From the NCBI GenBank assembly GCA_001566295.1, contig KQ964263.1, positions 186,001-250,000 on the forward strand: DNA of 64,000 bases, given 5' to 3'. This stretch comes from Microdochium bolleyi (taxonomy: Eukaryota; Ascomycota; Sordariomycetes; Xylariales; Microdochiaceae). Shown here in pieces: positions 11,279-21,584 of this stretch. The translations under genes and the position numbers were made by a program. The notes beneath the pieces were generated by a model. That model had not been told where the DNA came from. It saw only the letters and a list, made by a program, of their open reading frames with translations, and did not search any database. The stretch's first letter is position 1. Each line of letters starts with the position of its first letter.

Positions 11279-11846
11279 CTAGAACAACAGAGCCGCAAGC
11301 CCAGCAACCAAGACACCTCTTATCAGCGGCGTCGCCACATTCCCAGCGCCCGAAGGCACAGTCGTGCTCTCGGGCGCTGTCGTTGCCGTGCTGCTCGCCT
11401 TATCCTGCGTCTTGCTGATGCTGCCGTTGCTGGTCGCTGCGGCCGCAGTTGGGCCCACAATACTAGGCGTGCTGACGACAACGGTGATGCCGCCTGTTGT
11501 GATGGTCGCAGGGACCATGGTGTACGATATCGAGTCTGCAGCGCGGAGGTTCTGCTCCTGCACGGGGAGGGGTGTCGGTCTATAGAGAGGTTAGTATGAG
11601 GGGGCATCGGGCACTGGCTGGTGTTTGAAATGGCGTGGGAAGGCGTGGGGGGAAGACTTGTGTAGACATACGTGGTCTCTAGTACGTGGATGTCTGTGGC
11701 TACCGGCTCGCCCTTGAGTTCACTGCATGATTCCGCTTTGGTTAGAAGATGTGGCAGGGCCATGCCGTGGCCTGGAAGACCTACAGCGTGTCCGCGAGGC
11801 TGAGTGCCGCAAAGCTGGCCAGCATTGTACTGCTGATGAAGTGCAT
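11279..11846 (-). CDS. Small secreted Ser/Thr-rich protein, probably GPI-anchored
   Basis: Three exons, complement(join(11279..11579, 11672..11722, 11785..11846)), give 137 residues with consistent phases. Intron 2 starts GTATGT and has a perfect TACTAAC branch site just before its TATAG acceptor. The N-terminus (MHFISSTMLASFAALSLADT) is a signal peptide. The body is rich in Thr, Ser and Ala, with short Val/Thr stretches. The C-terminus (PLIRGVLVAGLAALLF) is a hydrophobic tail after small residues, typical of a GPI-attachment signal. It has no cysteines. The product is probably a cell-wall or plasma-membrane surface protein; no specific function can be read. Confidence 0.75.
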
Positions 11847-12491
11847 GGTGAATTGTGGCGTTCGGAGTAGTGTTTGTTTTCTTTGAATGTTGATGCGAAC
11901 ATGCGGCGTTAAGAACAATACGGGTGTCGGTGAAAAATGCTAATGCCCGTAAACGGAGGGCAAAGACACGCTTGATATATATGCTTGAAGTGTTTGGCTA
12001 GCACTGATAGCTAGCTTACGAGTCCTGGGTCTGTTTGTCTCACATAGAGCCTGTTTTGGCATTTCATCGAAACATCGTACCTTGCCGCTGAACAATGCGG
12101 CGCGTCGCTATGACAAGGCCAATCTGCAACTGGGGATAACGCTAGAACGCCGCCATCTCTCTGGAACAACACTCGTCTCCACTTGACTGCCCGCTCGGAC
12201 CTCGGACGTCCACGGCTCATTTTCTTCACGTTGTGAAACATACTTCCGCGATCAAAGCGCAGACTGTGGACCTGGCACAATCCTATTGTAGCTATGTTTA
12301 CATCACTGTGCAAGGACTATCATGAAATCAGGAGGAGCACTGGCAAAGAAATAAAATAAAAGTCTTGGGTATCCCTATAACTTAGAGCCAAACGCTCACA
12401 AGCACATTATTTATTGTCTCATTGTGTGCCGACACCACTGAAGTCAGACAGTGCTCAGCCCCTTTTCAAGGCCTGCGTCCGAGTCTGAGAC
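11847..12491. other. Intergenic, nothing recognised
   Basis: Only short open frames occur, in AT-richer sequence. It contains the upstream region of the small secreted protein and the 3' flank of the truncated F-box relative. Confidence 0.5.
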
Positions 12492-13148
12492 TCAAGGCGA
12501 AGTGGGCCGCCACCCAACGACGACTTGGGTTTCTATGTCGGTATAGTCTACATTAAAACCACCAATATCGATGGTCACGAGTGTCTGGGAGGACATGTGA
12601 GGTCTCCCCGTCACCGCCGCGAAGTACGCAGCAGAGTCCCTCACGTGCGGCCTGCCGTTGACGAGACTCCGCAGGTCCGCATCGGTGCATTCGATCTGGT
12701 GGGCCGTCGAGTGGAAGACCTGGAGCTTATCGAGACCGAGGCCCGCAACGGTGGCCAGGGCGTCGAGGTGGGCAAAGGTGGTGGTGCAGTCGATGAAGGT
12801 CACGACACGCAGTGTTGGGGCGTGCAGGGTCGCGAACTTGACGATATCACCAGTCGATACTTCAGCCCCGCTGAAGGTCATAGCTTTTAGGGCGGGCCAC
12901 CCGACTTCACGGTCCTCGAATTCGGACAGGAAGCGAGCGGCAGAATGGGCAGCCGTCGAGCTTGTGCTGCCGCCGCTGGGCTCTTGCTGCTGCTGCTGCT
13001 GCTGCTGCTGTTCCTCCCGTACGTAGTACGCTAGTGATACGGAGAGCTCAGTGAGCTTCTGTGCGCTCAGGAGAGCTGACACGAAGGGATGTAGTGCAGT
13101 TTTATAATTGCAGCTAGGTTTTTGGCACAAGCCTGCACTTTTAATCAT
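12492..13148 (-). CDS. 5'-truncated F-box/LRR paralog with polyglutamine tract
   Basis: The frame encodes 218 residues. From about residue 20 (ALHPFVSALLSAQKLTELSV) it matches the C-terminal half of the neighbouring F-box gene (IEALLSIQALEKLAV, then AHLDALATV and LRSLVNGRPHVRD against IRDLVNNGPHGRN). It has no F-box half, and only 66 bases separate its ATG from the stop of the upstream paralog. The first 20 residues have no counterpart. A run of nine Gln sits near residues 47-55. I read it as the remnant of a tandem duplication that lost its front; whether it is expressed is unknown. Confidence 0.6.
   Translation of the reverse strand: MIKSAGLCQKPSCNYKTALHPFVSALLSAQKLTELSVSLAYYVREEQQQQQQQQQEPSGGSTSSTAAHSAARFLSEFEDREVGWPALKAMTFSGAEVSTGDIVKFATLHAPTLRVVTFIDCTTTFAHLDALATVAGLGLDKLQVFHSTAHQIECTDADLRSLVNGRPHVRDSAAYFAAVTGRPHMSSQTLVTIDIGGFNVDYTDIETQVVVGWRPTSP
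12985..13010. repeat. CTG/CAG trinucleotide microsatellite
   Basis: About 8.7 units of TGC on the plus strand encode the polyglutamine run of the truncated F-box paralog on the minus strand. Its length is likely to vary between strains. Confidence 0.9.
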
Positions 13149-13213
13149 TTTTCAGCCAGGCCAAAGAGATATACTGCACATTGCCAGCAGCAAAGTTGTG
13201 GTCTAGCCAACTG

Positions 13214-14580
13214 CTAAGAGTATTGGACACTCAGGCCGACGACTACCTCTACAGGCATTGAGAACTCGGCAGGGTCACCTTCGTCGAAGCCAAGAGCGAC
13301 GAGTGCACTGGGTGGGAAGGGTATTGCTCCGGTCGCCATGGCGGCATGCGCGCCAAAGTTCCTACCGTGCGGGCCGTTATTCACGAGATCCCGTATCTCC
13401 AAGCTAGGGATCTTGATTGCCGCCCCCGGCTGGAAGACATCGAGAATACGGAGGTGAAGATTCGGAACCGTGGCCAGCGCGTCGAGGTGGGCCATGGTGA
13501 AGTCGCACTCGGCGAACTCGAGAGACTCCAGCGTCCGACTGTGCATGCGGATGAACGTGACAATGTCATCAAGCGGCACCTGGACGCAAGTGAACGAGAG
13601 ACTAGTCAGATTCGGCCAGCCTGCCGCTCTCTCGCGGAAGGGACGCAGGAAGATTTGCAACGGGTCCACAACAGGGGCTGCGGACGGTGCTGTCCCATGG
13701 GCACACGTTCTGGGTCGCACTCGGTCAACAGCACACACAGCGAGCTTCTCCAGCGCCTGAATACTTAGTAGAGCTTCAATGAAAAAGACAAGACGTATTC
13801 TGGCGCCTCCTGGTCGATGGCGACCAAGACGTCTGTTATGTCTTCGAAATGATGACCACGGATCGGGCCGTACAGCGTGGCGTTCAGATAGGAAAGCTGG
13901 TAAGCCGGGCCCGTGATGACGGTAGTCAGTGCCTGGCAGGCCGGCACAATGTTTCGAACATGTTTCTGCATGGCCTGGTGCAAGAATCGCCAAGTAGTGG
14001 CGTTATCCCCGATCAAAGAGTACGCTGAGTCCCCATTCGTCAACGCGAACCCGGAGGCGGCTACAGCATCAATGAGGGGCACGCCGATAGGGCGCCATCC
14101 ATGGATAGCGCGGAAGCGCAGGATGTCAAGCTGGGGCATGGCGCCCAGGGCACCTGCAAGCTCTGGCAGGAATGCCTCCCACGCTCTGCACTGCTCTCCG
14201 TCTTCCTCGGGGAGCCAGCGAGCTGCCAGGTACTGCTTATTCATGAGCCGCAACTTATCGTTGTCGAAAACTGGACTGCTCGGGCGGCTTGCGCGGAGGA
14301 TGCCTTCGGCGTACTGTGGAAACACGTACCAGTCCAGCTCTCGGACGTGCACGGCGAGATCTGCCCTCGCTGCGATGCTGAGAAGCGCGTCACGGTCGGT
14401 TTTCAAAAACGAGAAGCGAATGCGGCGGAACAAACGGCTGATGATTGACACGTCGGCGTGTCTTGTGGCCAGTCTGAGGGACACTAGAGACTGGTCGTCC
14501 AGTTGTGAGACTATTATGTCGACTATCTCTGGCGGTAAGCACAGAAATCTGCGGCCGAGGTCAGCCATGTTCTTGCCCAT
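13214..14580 (-). pseudogene. F-box/LRR-like protein gene with a frameshift
   Basis: The first frame (14580-13765) begins MGKNMADLGRR and has an F-box (CLPPEIVDIIVSQLDDQSL) followed by VHVRELDWYVFP, a block shared with the paralogs at 29.8 and 31.8 kb. It stops at 13765 after VLSFSLKLY. The continuation lies in another frame down to 13214 (IEALLSIQALEKLAV ... AHLDALATVPNL ... VVVGLSVQYS). The switch falls at a five-T run (coding strand; 13782-13786). One more T would join the halves into about 455 residues. The paralog at 29756 is continuous across the equivalent point (NELLFADGLEALMV), which supports an indel over an intron. F-box proteins recruit substrates to SCF ubiquitin ligases. An assembly error is the main alternative. 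Confidence 0.65.
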
Positions 14581-16339
14581 GCTCTACAGGCGTAGCGATA
14601 CCCAAGTCTCACCTTGCAGAGGTGGCCCTCGCTCGGGCCGCTGTCGAGACTGGCATGGTGACTGCCTTTGTGGTTGCACAAGGCTCACGGCTGTGGTGGA
14701 CGGAGGTGGTGGAAGACACGTTGGTCAACGCGAAGGCTCGTGGTGATGGCGGCGGGGCTGTTTTCCCTGTTCCAGTCTCCCAGATTCCCGCCCCCGTGGG
14801 ACCCCCGGGATACTGCCATCAGCCCTGCCTTGTCTCGGTGACAGCAATATCGCGCCCCGTTTTGTGCCTCACCCAACACGTGGCGAGCTCCATATTTCGT
14901 AAGACGTTGCCTGCTTGATCGCTTGAAGACCACCGGGCCATGGACAACAGCGAGGGCACCAGAGGAAGAAAAGCAAGAACTAGTCCACGAACCTGGCCTC
15001 CGTGAAATGGTCATGCATGGTCTAACCCACAAAAAGCGATTGGGCGCCTGTCAAGCTTTCGGCGACGACGCGCCACAGCAAAACGGATAGACGCCACCGC
15101 GCTAGCGTGGCTGGCGGTCTGAGTAGGAAGTCCTCCGGGGAAGTCATCACGCGCGGACGGTTGGAGACCGATTGAGCTCCGTCTTCGCTCTGTCCTTTGA
15201 GCGGTCGAGCCTAGCCTGGACGGCAACCTGAATCGTGCAGTGCTCTAGTCTAAGCACTACTCACACGCTGCCATGACTCTTGCGTATAGCCCGGCCGCTT
15301 GGGGCGCAGCTATAGGAGCGCCGCCTGATGGGCTCGCCCCGGTCATGTTTAGGGGTGTCACTCGCAGAGCTCATGGCTTTGCAAAACCCCGTATTCGGCG
15401 AGAAGAGGCAGCTCTTGGGTATTGGCCCGCTCGAATGCAGTCCAGGCTGCAGGGAGGACATTCCACTCCGATTCGTGCAGACCCGAGCAGCCGCCCCTGA
15501 TCAATCATGATGGGGAGCAAGTCTTGGCCACCACAACAGTGCGAGCCAAGCGCGAATAAGCAAATGCAGGGGAAATGAATGCTGAGCATCGACTTTGCCC
15601 GCCTGCAGCTTGGCGAGGGCCGCCCGGACGTGTTATTATTGGTTCACCCTGGTCCTGCAGGCTGTCATCCCGCGTGGAGGGCCTGGATAGGACATAGACC
15701 TAAGCCCTGCCAGGGGGAGGTGGCGACGCCTCAGATCTGACGAGCCCACGATCTCAAGCCACCTCATTTCGAACAGCGCCAAAGAGCACGCGCCGTTGTT
15801 TTGGCGCTTGGCCGGTGACTATCGAGAGGATCTGCGAGACGTGGACAAGAACCGTTGATCATCACATTTCGGACAGAGCAGCACGTTTTACCGATGGAGG
15901 AGCAAGATAGTGTTCTCGGTACCCCGTACACCCCGTACACACATTGGCAAGCACTGGTCTTCCATACGAAGCGCGGGAGACCTACCTGAGTATGCCTACT
16001 ACAAGCAGCTATCCTCTCGGGCTCGTCAGGCAGTCCCTGGCTGTTGTGGCTGGCTGAGCATCAATAGCGTGCTGCAGACCCCTGGTGATGCATCGCGAGC
16101 TGACGAGGAAAGCCCGAGCCAGCAGGGATATGGAACCAACAAACATGACAACGCCGTAACTGCATCGTAACACATCGTTCCGTCGGGTTCCCTATAGGAA
16201 GCCGCACCTGCCGTGTCGTTGTGCGCGATGCTTTCTCCCTCCCCTTACCGAACGTGCTGCTGTTTCTTGTCCTCACGCGGCAAGCACACCGGACGACACT
16301 CGTTATCATCCTAAAATACCACACTCGTTTCCGCCCACC
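14581..16339. other. Long intergenic region / promoter of the secreted Thr-rich protein
   Basis: These 1.76 kb hold no supported gene. A tandem direct repeat of about ten bases (CCCCGTACAC-like, twice) occurs around 15921-15942. Divergent promoters for the F-box gene (minus) and the secreted protein (plus) must lie here. Confidence 0.55.
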
Positions 16340-17902
16340 ATGTTGTCGTCTAAGACTCTGAGCCTGCTGTTCTCGGCCGCCCTCGCCGTCCAGGCTCGCC
16401 CGCAGTGTGGATGTGCCGCTGATGGCTGCTTCGCCAAGGCCTCTCTGCCTGCGGCCTTCCAGCCGACGCTAACGGCCTTCTGCTACGAGTATCTCGGCTC
16501 TGCCCCTGCGACCCAAACGGTGACGGCGACTGCCACCGAGTCCTCGGTCATCACCAACACCGTCACCGGCACCGACACAGCCACCGCGGCCATCACCAAT
16601 ACTGTCACCGAGGTTGTCACCGTGACGCCGACTGCCGACCCGGCCACGGTCACGCTCACGCAGACAACTGTCGTCGGCTCTGTCACGACCATCCCCACAC
16701 CCTGCACCTCGACGTACATTACCACGACCACCGTGACCCCCTACACCAGCATCGCCTACAACAGCCGCCCTCCCAGCCCTCCCAGCGCCCCCAGCAAGCG
16801 GTCGGTTGCCGCATCATTCTCCTCGACCTCGGTCGTGACCTCGCCTGTCGCTGTGCCCACCGAGTTGTCCGCGGGCTGCAAGCCCAAGAACCTCCCTGCC
16901 AAGCTCTCGTCGGCCTGCTCGTGCATCCTCGCAACGGCAACGACCGCGACCGTGACCGTGACCAACACCGTGACCGCCATCAACACCGACGTTGCGACCT
17001 TGACCGAGACCATCACCGTCACCTCGACCGCCTCGGCCACCGCCATCAACACCAGCGTCGCTCCCACTGCCGACCCGGCCACCGTCACCGCAACGGTATC
17101 CAGCCTCTCGGTGTCCACGGTGGAGACCTGCATCTCAACCGGCGTCGTCACCAGCACCTCGACCGTGTACAGCGGCGGCTTCACCTGCGGCATCGCGTCC
17201 CCCACGGTCGTCGGCAGCGGCGACGTCCGCTGCACCGGCACCGCGCAGGCCCCCGGAGTCAACGTGCTGTCCCGCATCGAGGGCAACGACGCCGAGGGCA
17301 CCATCTTCGAGGGCTGCGTCGTGACCAGGCCCGAGACCGTCACGACCCCATCCGGCGGCACGCACCTCTGCGACGGCACCAACAACGGCGCCAACCCGCA
17401 GCCCGGGGGCACGACCACGGGAGCCATTGTCGCGGGCACCCGCATCAACGGCTTCGACTTTGACGGCACCTACAGCAGCAGCTTCCAGGACTTCTTCATC
17501 ACCCGCATCGGCAGCACCGCTCAGACCAGCACCCAGTTCTGGGGCGTGCTGGCCAACTACCAGTTCACCCCGACGGGCGGGTGCCAGTTCCAGCTGGGCA
17601 CCGGCGACGAGAGCCTGTGGGCGTTTGACGCCTTCAACAAGTTCGCCTTCCTCAAGGTCAGCCCGGGCTACCAGGTCGTGCGCGCGGGCTCCGAGGCCTC
17701 CGTCACCGTCCGCGTCACGGATGGGATGAACAACAACCGGCCCGTCGGCCTGGCCTCGATCGCGGGCGTCATCACCGACAACAACGGCAACGCGCAGGTC
17801 CCCGTCCCGACCCGCCCGGGCTGCTACCAGTACAAGGCCGTCCGCGGCGACGCGCTCCGGAGCAATGCGTTCTACCTGACCGTGCTGCCCGCCGAGGAGT
17901 AG
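16340..17902 (+). CDS. Secreted Thr-rich protein with DUF4430-like C-terminal domain
   Basis: A single exon encodes 520 residues. The signal peptide is MLSSKTLSLLFSAALAVQA. A short cysteine module follows (CGCAADGCFAKASLPAAF ... AFCYEYL), then Thr/Val repeats (TVTATAT, TNTVTEVVTVT), a second cysteine module (KLSSACSCILATATTATVTV) and more Thr repeats. The C-terminal domain, about residues 295-515, contains RIEGNDAEGTIFEGCVV, GGTHLCDGTNNGANPQPGG, FWGVLANYQF and GDESLWAFDAFNKF, and resembles DUF4430 (transcobalamin-like) domains of fungal secreted proteins. No GPI tail is seen. The Thr repeats should be heavily O-mannosylated. The same two cysteine modules recur in the broken gene at 60.0 kb. 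Function is unknown; a cell-wall or surface role is inferred. Confidence 0.85.
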   Translation: MLSSKTLSLLFSAALAVQARPQCGCAADGCFAKASLPAAFQPTLTAFCYEYLGSAPATQTVTATATESSVITNTVTGTDTATAAITNTVTEVVTVTPTADPATVTLTQTTVVGSVTTIPTPCTSTYITTTTVTPYTSIAYNSRPPSPPSAPSKRSVAASFSSTSVVTSPVAVPTELSAGCKPKNLPAKLSSACSCILATATTATVTVTNTVTAINTDVATLTETITVTSTASATAINTSVAPTADPATVTATVSSLSVSTVETCISTGVVTSTSTVYSGGFTCGIASPTVVGSGDVRCTGTAQAPGVNVLSRIEGNDAEGTIFEGCVVTRPETVTTPSGGTHLCDGTNNGANPQPGGTTTGAIVAGTRINGFDFDGTYSSSFQDFFITRIGSTAQTSTQFWGVLANYQFTPTGGCQFQLGTGDESLWAFDAFNKFAFLKVSPGYQVVRAGSEASVTVRVTDGMNNNRPVGLASIAGVITDNNGNAQVPVPTRPGCYQYKAVRGDALRSNAFYLTVLPAEE

Positions 17903-18919
17903 ATGGTCTTGACACTTTACTGTTTTCAGCGCGGGACAACGATCCGTCGCACAGGGATCTGCTCTCGAGCCATATTGAGCAGCTCTCGGCCTTCACCTGG
18001 GTCTATACGTGGACCTGACTAATATATAATCCATAGTATTGATACCCTGCTGTTCGTGGAGATGATGACTTTTGATGTTCATGTCGTGCCTTTTTCTATC
18101 TGTCCTAAAGCCAGAGAGCCGCATGGCGGCTCAGCCCGGGTAGACCTTTTCAAGACGGGCAGTAAATCATCACCACACATGGCCACCATCACCACGCCCC
18201 CCACAATCCTTGCGTAACACAAAACATGCTCTTCCCAAGTCTTCCCCGGACACACACGCCGCGTCAGCCCGTTACCAGCAGCATGATGTTTGGCCGTATT
18301 GTGCGACGTGCATAACACGGGCATCCACACTCGATCGAGCTGCTCATTATTAGCTGAGTAATGGGGAAGCCTTAGGATATTATGCAGGCACGCAGACACA
18401 TCCACTATTTCGAGGGAACAGGCCTGGCTCCAAACCGGTCTTTGGGCAGACTGTGCGTGTGTGGTTGGATCCCCCTTTTAAGATGAAATATCGCGAGTTG
18501 CTACCCGAGATTCGTCGTATCCGGGCTGTTCGTCATGGCGAGCTAACAATGTTTGACAGGCGGACTTTTTTCCCGTGTAAATATTAGTCGTGCACGGTAG
18601 GTTTTCTTTTCTCATTCTTCCCTGCAAGGGGTTCTGTGCGAGCCTGTGGCGAACGACAGAGGCGATGGATGGTTCTCTTAGTCTTTGAATGGGTATTGTA
18701 TTTGTCTGTATTATATCTTCGCCCCCGCATCTCCGCTCGTGACAATATATATTCTCCCCACCACTTCCTTTCCTCGACCCTCGGGCATGCCATCGTCTCC
18801 TCTCTGAAATACACCGAGACTTTTCCGTTCCCTCCTGTAAACTCCATGGCCAGAAAACACACAAGAATACCCGCAAGCCTGGGGGGGAAAAAAAAGCAAG
18901 AATCGCACATCTTCTCCCA
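17903..18919. other. Convergent intergenic region, nothing recognised
   Basis: This lies between the 3' ends of the secreted protein (plus) and the Zn2Cys6 regulator (minus). It includes a G7A8-type homopolymer near 18881-18896. No gene or structured repeat is supported. Confidence 0.55.
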
Positions 18920-20800
18920 TCAAAGCCACGGCGTGAAGCCACTTCCCATCCTGCGGCGCGGGCGGAACACGACCAGCGCGTCCTCGTTGGCGCTGGGCCC
19001 GAGCTCCGGCCAGCGGGCCTCCTGCTGGCCCGCCAGCCTCTTCTTCAGGTCGCGCTCGAGGAAGTCCGCCATTGCCGCGCTGTCCCAGATGAGCTCGCGC
19101 CGCCGCTGGGCCCGCAGCATGGAGATGACGCGCGCCCGCACGGCGTCGTCCCCGCAGTGCACGTACAGGCAGTACGTCCCGATCAGGTTGTCCATCGACA
19201 GGCCGAAGGGGCTCCTTTTGCTCCCACCGCCGCCCGGGGTGCTGCTGCCGCTGCCGCTCCCCCGGGTGTTGCTGTTACCCCCGCCCCGGCCGCGCCACAG
19301 CCGCTCGACCCGCGCCAGCATCTCGGCGCACTCGGGCGGCGTGAGGTCCCGCGGTGCAGGCCAGTTGTCGAAAGGGCACTCGGTGACGACGCCCGTGGGG
19401 CGGGACGCGTCGCCGCGGTCGAACACCAGGTCCCACATCTTGTCCTGGATCCGGAGGTTGATGATCTTGTCCTCGGTCGCGGCGTCGACCTGGTACTGCG
19501 GGATGCTGGGGTCGAGATCGCTGTCGTAGCCCAGCCGGTTCATGAGCTCGGCGAACTGCTCCCGCCACTCGAGCACCTCCTGCTGCAGGACGTCCCAGCG
19601 CAGGTTGCATAGTGAAGAAGGGTCGTCCCAGTCCTGGTGCGGGTCCTCGGCGAGGTCGTCGAGCGCGCAGTCGAACTCGTGCATGACCTGCGCAGCTTCG
19701 GCCAGGTCGCGAAAGCGGTATGTGGTGGTGATGGTGGTGGCGGTGGTGGTGGTGTTGGGGCTGCCGTTGCTGCTGTTCCCGTCGCTGCCGGGGCTGTGGT
19801 TGCTGCTCGGGCTGCCGTTGCTGCTACTACACCTGCTCCTACTGGCCGCGCCGCCCGCGTCGGTGGTGATCTCGTGTACCTGTGCCTGCTGTCGCTGCTG
19901 CCGCCTCCGCGCCGCCCAGTATGGCATCTGCAGATGGGCGAGGCTTGGGAAGGGCCTGCGGTCGGCGAGCCCGCCGACGTCGCAGCTGACGGCGTGGAAG
20001 AGCGCCGTTAGGTCGTGGCTGTGGCCCTCACGGTTCGGCAGGAACGGCGTCTTCCTCGCACTGCCATCGTTGGGGCACTCGATCTGCGGAGCCTCCTTGC
20101 TGTCGACGATGATGCAGACGCCGGCCTCGAGGTGGCGCAGGGCCTCGCTGTAGTTGCCGCGCAGACTCTCGAGCAGGACGAAGAGGAAGCAGCAGATGAG
20201 GACCTGGTCCATGTCGATGCTGGTGGGGGCTGGGGTGACGGCGCTGACGCTGTTCTGGGCGCGCAGCAGGCCGGCGATGGCGTCGTTGTAGTGCTGCAGG
20301 GCGAAGCTGGACGAGGAGGCGGTGGTGGCCATCATCTTGGAGTCGCCGGCCGGCAGCAGCAAGGGGTCGTGGCGGGAGAACTGCCAGTGGGTGGCGCCGA
20401 GGGCGACAATGGCGTGCCAGACAAAGGGGTTCTGCTGGCTGGCCGGGCGCAGCAGGCGGTGCCAGAAGGCCGGGCCGAAGGCGTCGGACAGCTCGAGGTG
20501 GGCGACGGTGTCGGTGAAGAACCAGGTGTAGTACTGGGCCTCGAGCATGTTGCCCGGGTGCAGGGCCCGCGGCGACGGGGTGACGGAGGCGCGGCCGTCA
20601 CTGCTGGGCGTCGTGGACCGGGCCGAGGGCGCGAGGGCGCCGTCGGCCTCGTAGCCATCGCAGACAAAGCCGCCGGCGCGGCAGCGGTTGCAGATGGGGC
20701 GGGCCTCGTCGCACTTTTTGCGGCGGATCTTGCAGGTGACGCATCCGGCACGGGTGCGGCGGGCAAAGGCGCGGACGCGGGGCTGCTGGGCCTGGGGCAT
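18920..20800 (-). CDS. Zn2Cys6 transcription factor
   Basis: The first ATG at 20800 gives 626 residues in one exon; the frame is open a little further upstream without an ATG. The N-terminal binuclear zinc cluster has Cys20-x2-Cys23-x6-Cys30-x6-Cys37-x2-Cys40-x6-Cys47 in a basic context (CVTCKIRRKKC). The remainder resembles the fungal regulatory region II type: HNDAIAGL-like sequence (QHYNDAIAGLLRAQ), LICCFLFVLLESLRGNYSEA and HLEAGVCII. A long Ser/Gly/Thr low-complexity stretch lies mid-protein (around 19730-19850). Such factors bind CGG/CCG half sites in the nucleus. No adjacent pathway gene identifies its target; the rhodopsin-fold gene upstream reads in the same direction. Confidence 0.93.
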   Translation of the reverse strand: MPQAQQPRVRAFARRTRAGCVTCKIRRKKCDEARPICNRCRAGGFVCDGYEADGALAPSARSTTPSSDGRASVTPSPRALHPGNMLEAQYYTWFFTDTVAHLELSDAFGPAFWHRLLRPASQQNPFVWHAIVALGATHWQFSRHDPLLLPAGDSKMMATTASSSSFALQHYNDAIAGLLRAQNSVSAVTPAPTSIDMDQVLICCFLFVLLESLRGNYSEALRHLEAGVCIIVDSKEAPQIECPNDGSARKTPFLPNREGHSHDLTALFHAVSCDVGGLADRRPFPSLAHLQMPYWAARRRQQRQQAQVHEITTDAGGAASRSRCSSSNGSPSSNHSPGSDGNSSNGSPNTTTTATTITTTYRFRDLAEAAQVMHEFDCALDDLAEDPHQDWDDPSSLCNLRWDVLQQEVLEWREQFAELMNRLGYDSDLDPSIPQYQVDAATEDKIINLRIQDKMWDLVFDRGDASRPTGVVTECPFDNWPAPRDLTPPECAEMLARVERLWRGRGGGNSNTRGSGSGSSTPGGGGSKRSPFGLSMDNLIGTYCLYVHCGDDAVRARVISMLRAQRRRELIWDSAAMADFLERDLKKRLAGQQEARWPELGPSANEDALVVFRPRRRMGSGFTPWL

Positions 20801-21584
20801 GGTGCAGGTGGCGAGGGCGGGCGGGATCACGGGGGATCAGGGGTGGTTCCCCATGGCAGGTGGTGGTGGACGTGGTGGTGTTGGTGGATGTGGATGTGTG
20901 TGGTCGTGAAGAAGGTTGAAGAGTGACGATGGAGGTGTAGTCAGCAGCACCGAAAGATGTGGCGGCCTCAGGCTGCTGTGCAGGTTGTCGGAGCTGCAGG
21001 GCTGGGTCGTGACTCGTGCTCGGCACGAGCGTTTCCAGGGGCTCCGACGCTCCGGGCAGGAGCAAACCCTGGCGCGGGGGACGCGTCATGTCTCCACTAC
21101 CAGCGCTGCTTGTCGTCCTTTTTGTCCTTTTCGCGGGGTAGACAACTCCGTCCCTCTCCGCCTGCCGAGACCGAGACGGAGGCCCGTTTCAGCGGTTCAG
21201 TCCCTGCCTCCCTGCCTCCCTGCACGGCACCTGCGAGATTAAGCTTTGCGGCCAAGACAGCGATGCTCCTGCGACACGTGTCAATGGGTCAAGGAGGGCA
21301 ATGGGGCTATGGAACCATCGTCCATCATTGTGCAATCACTTGCCGGCAACTTCTTCAAGCACAGTTGCTCACTCGTGGCCGACCCTAGGGTAGGTTCCAT
21401 CACGGTGCCATCACATCATGATCAAACGTCCCCGAGCAAGCCCGCCAACATTGGTCCAGAACACTGGCACTCCGCAGCCTCAACCTCGACGCACTGGGCA
21501 AGTTAAGAAGTCATGGTATTGGGAGAAGCTCTGTGTGCCCGTGAAAGGAGCTCGGTGTAAAAACAAATCAACATCGCTGGCTTC
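20801..21584. other. Intergenic: promoter of the Zn2Cys6 gene
   Basis: A GT-rich low-complexity stretch lies at about 20850-20900, directly upstream of the Zn2Cys6 ATG. A short TCCCTGCC repeat (about three units) lies at 21201-21223. No gene is supported. Confidence 0.5.

Noticed and set aside
20015..20926. 303-residue plus-strand frame, Gly/Val/Glu-rich
   Set aside because: Antisense of the Zn2Cys6 gene; composition explained by the complementary coding strand.
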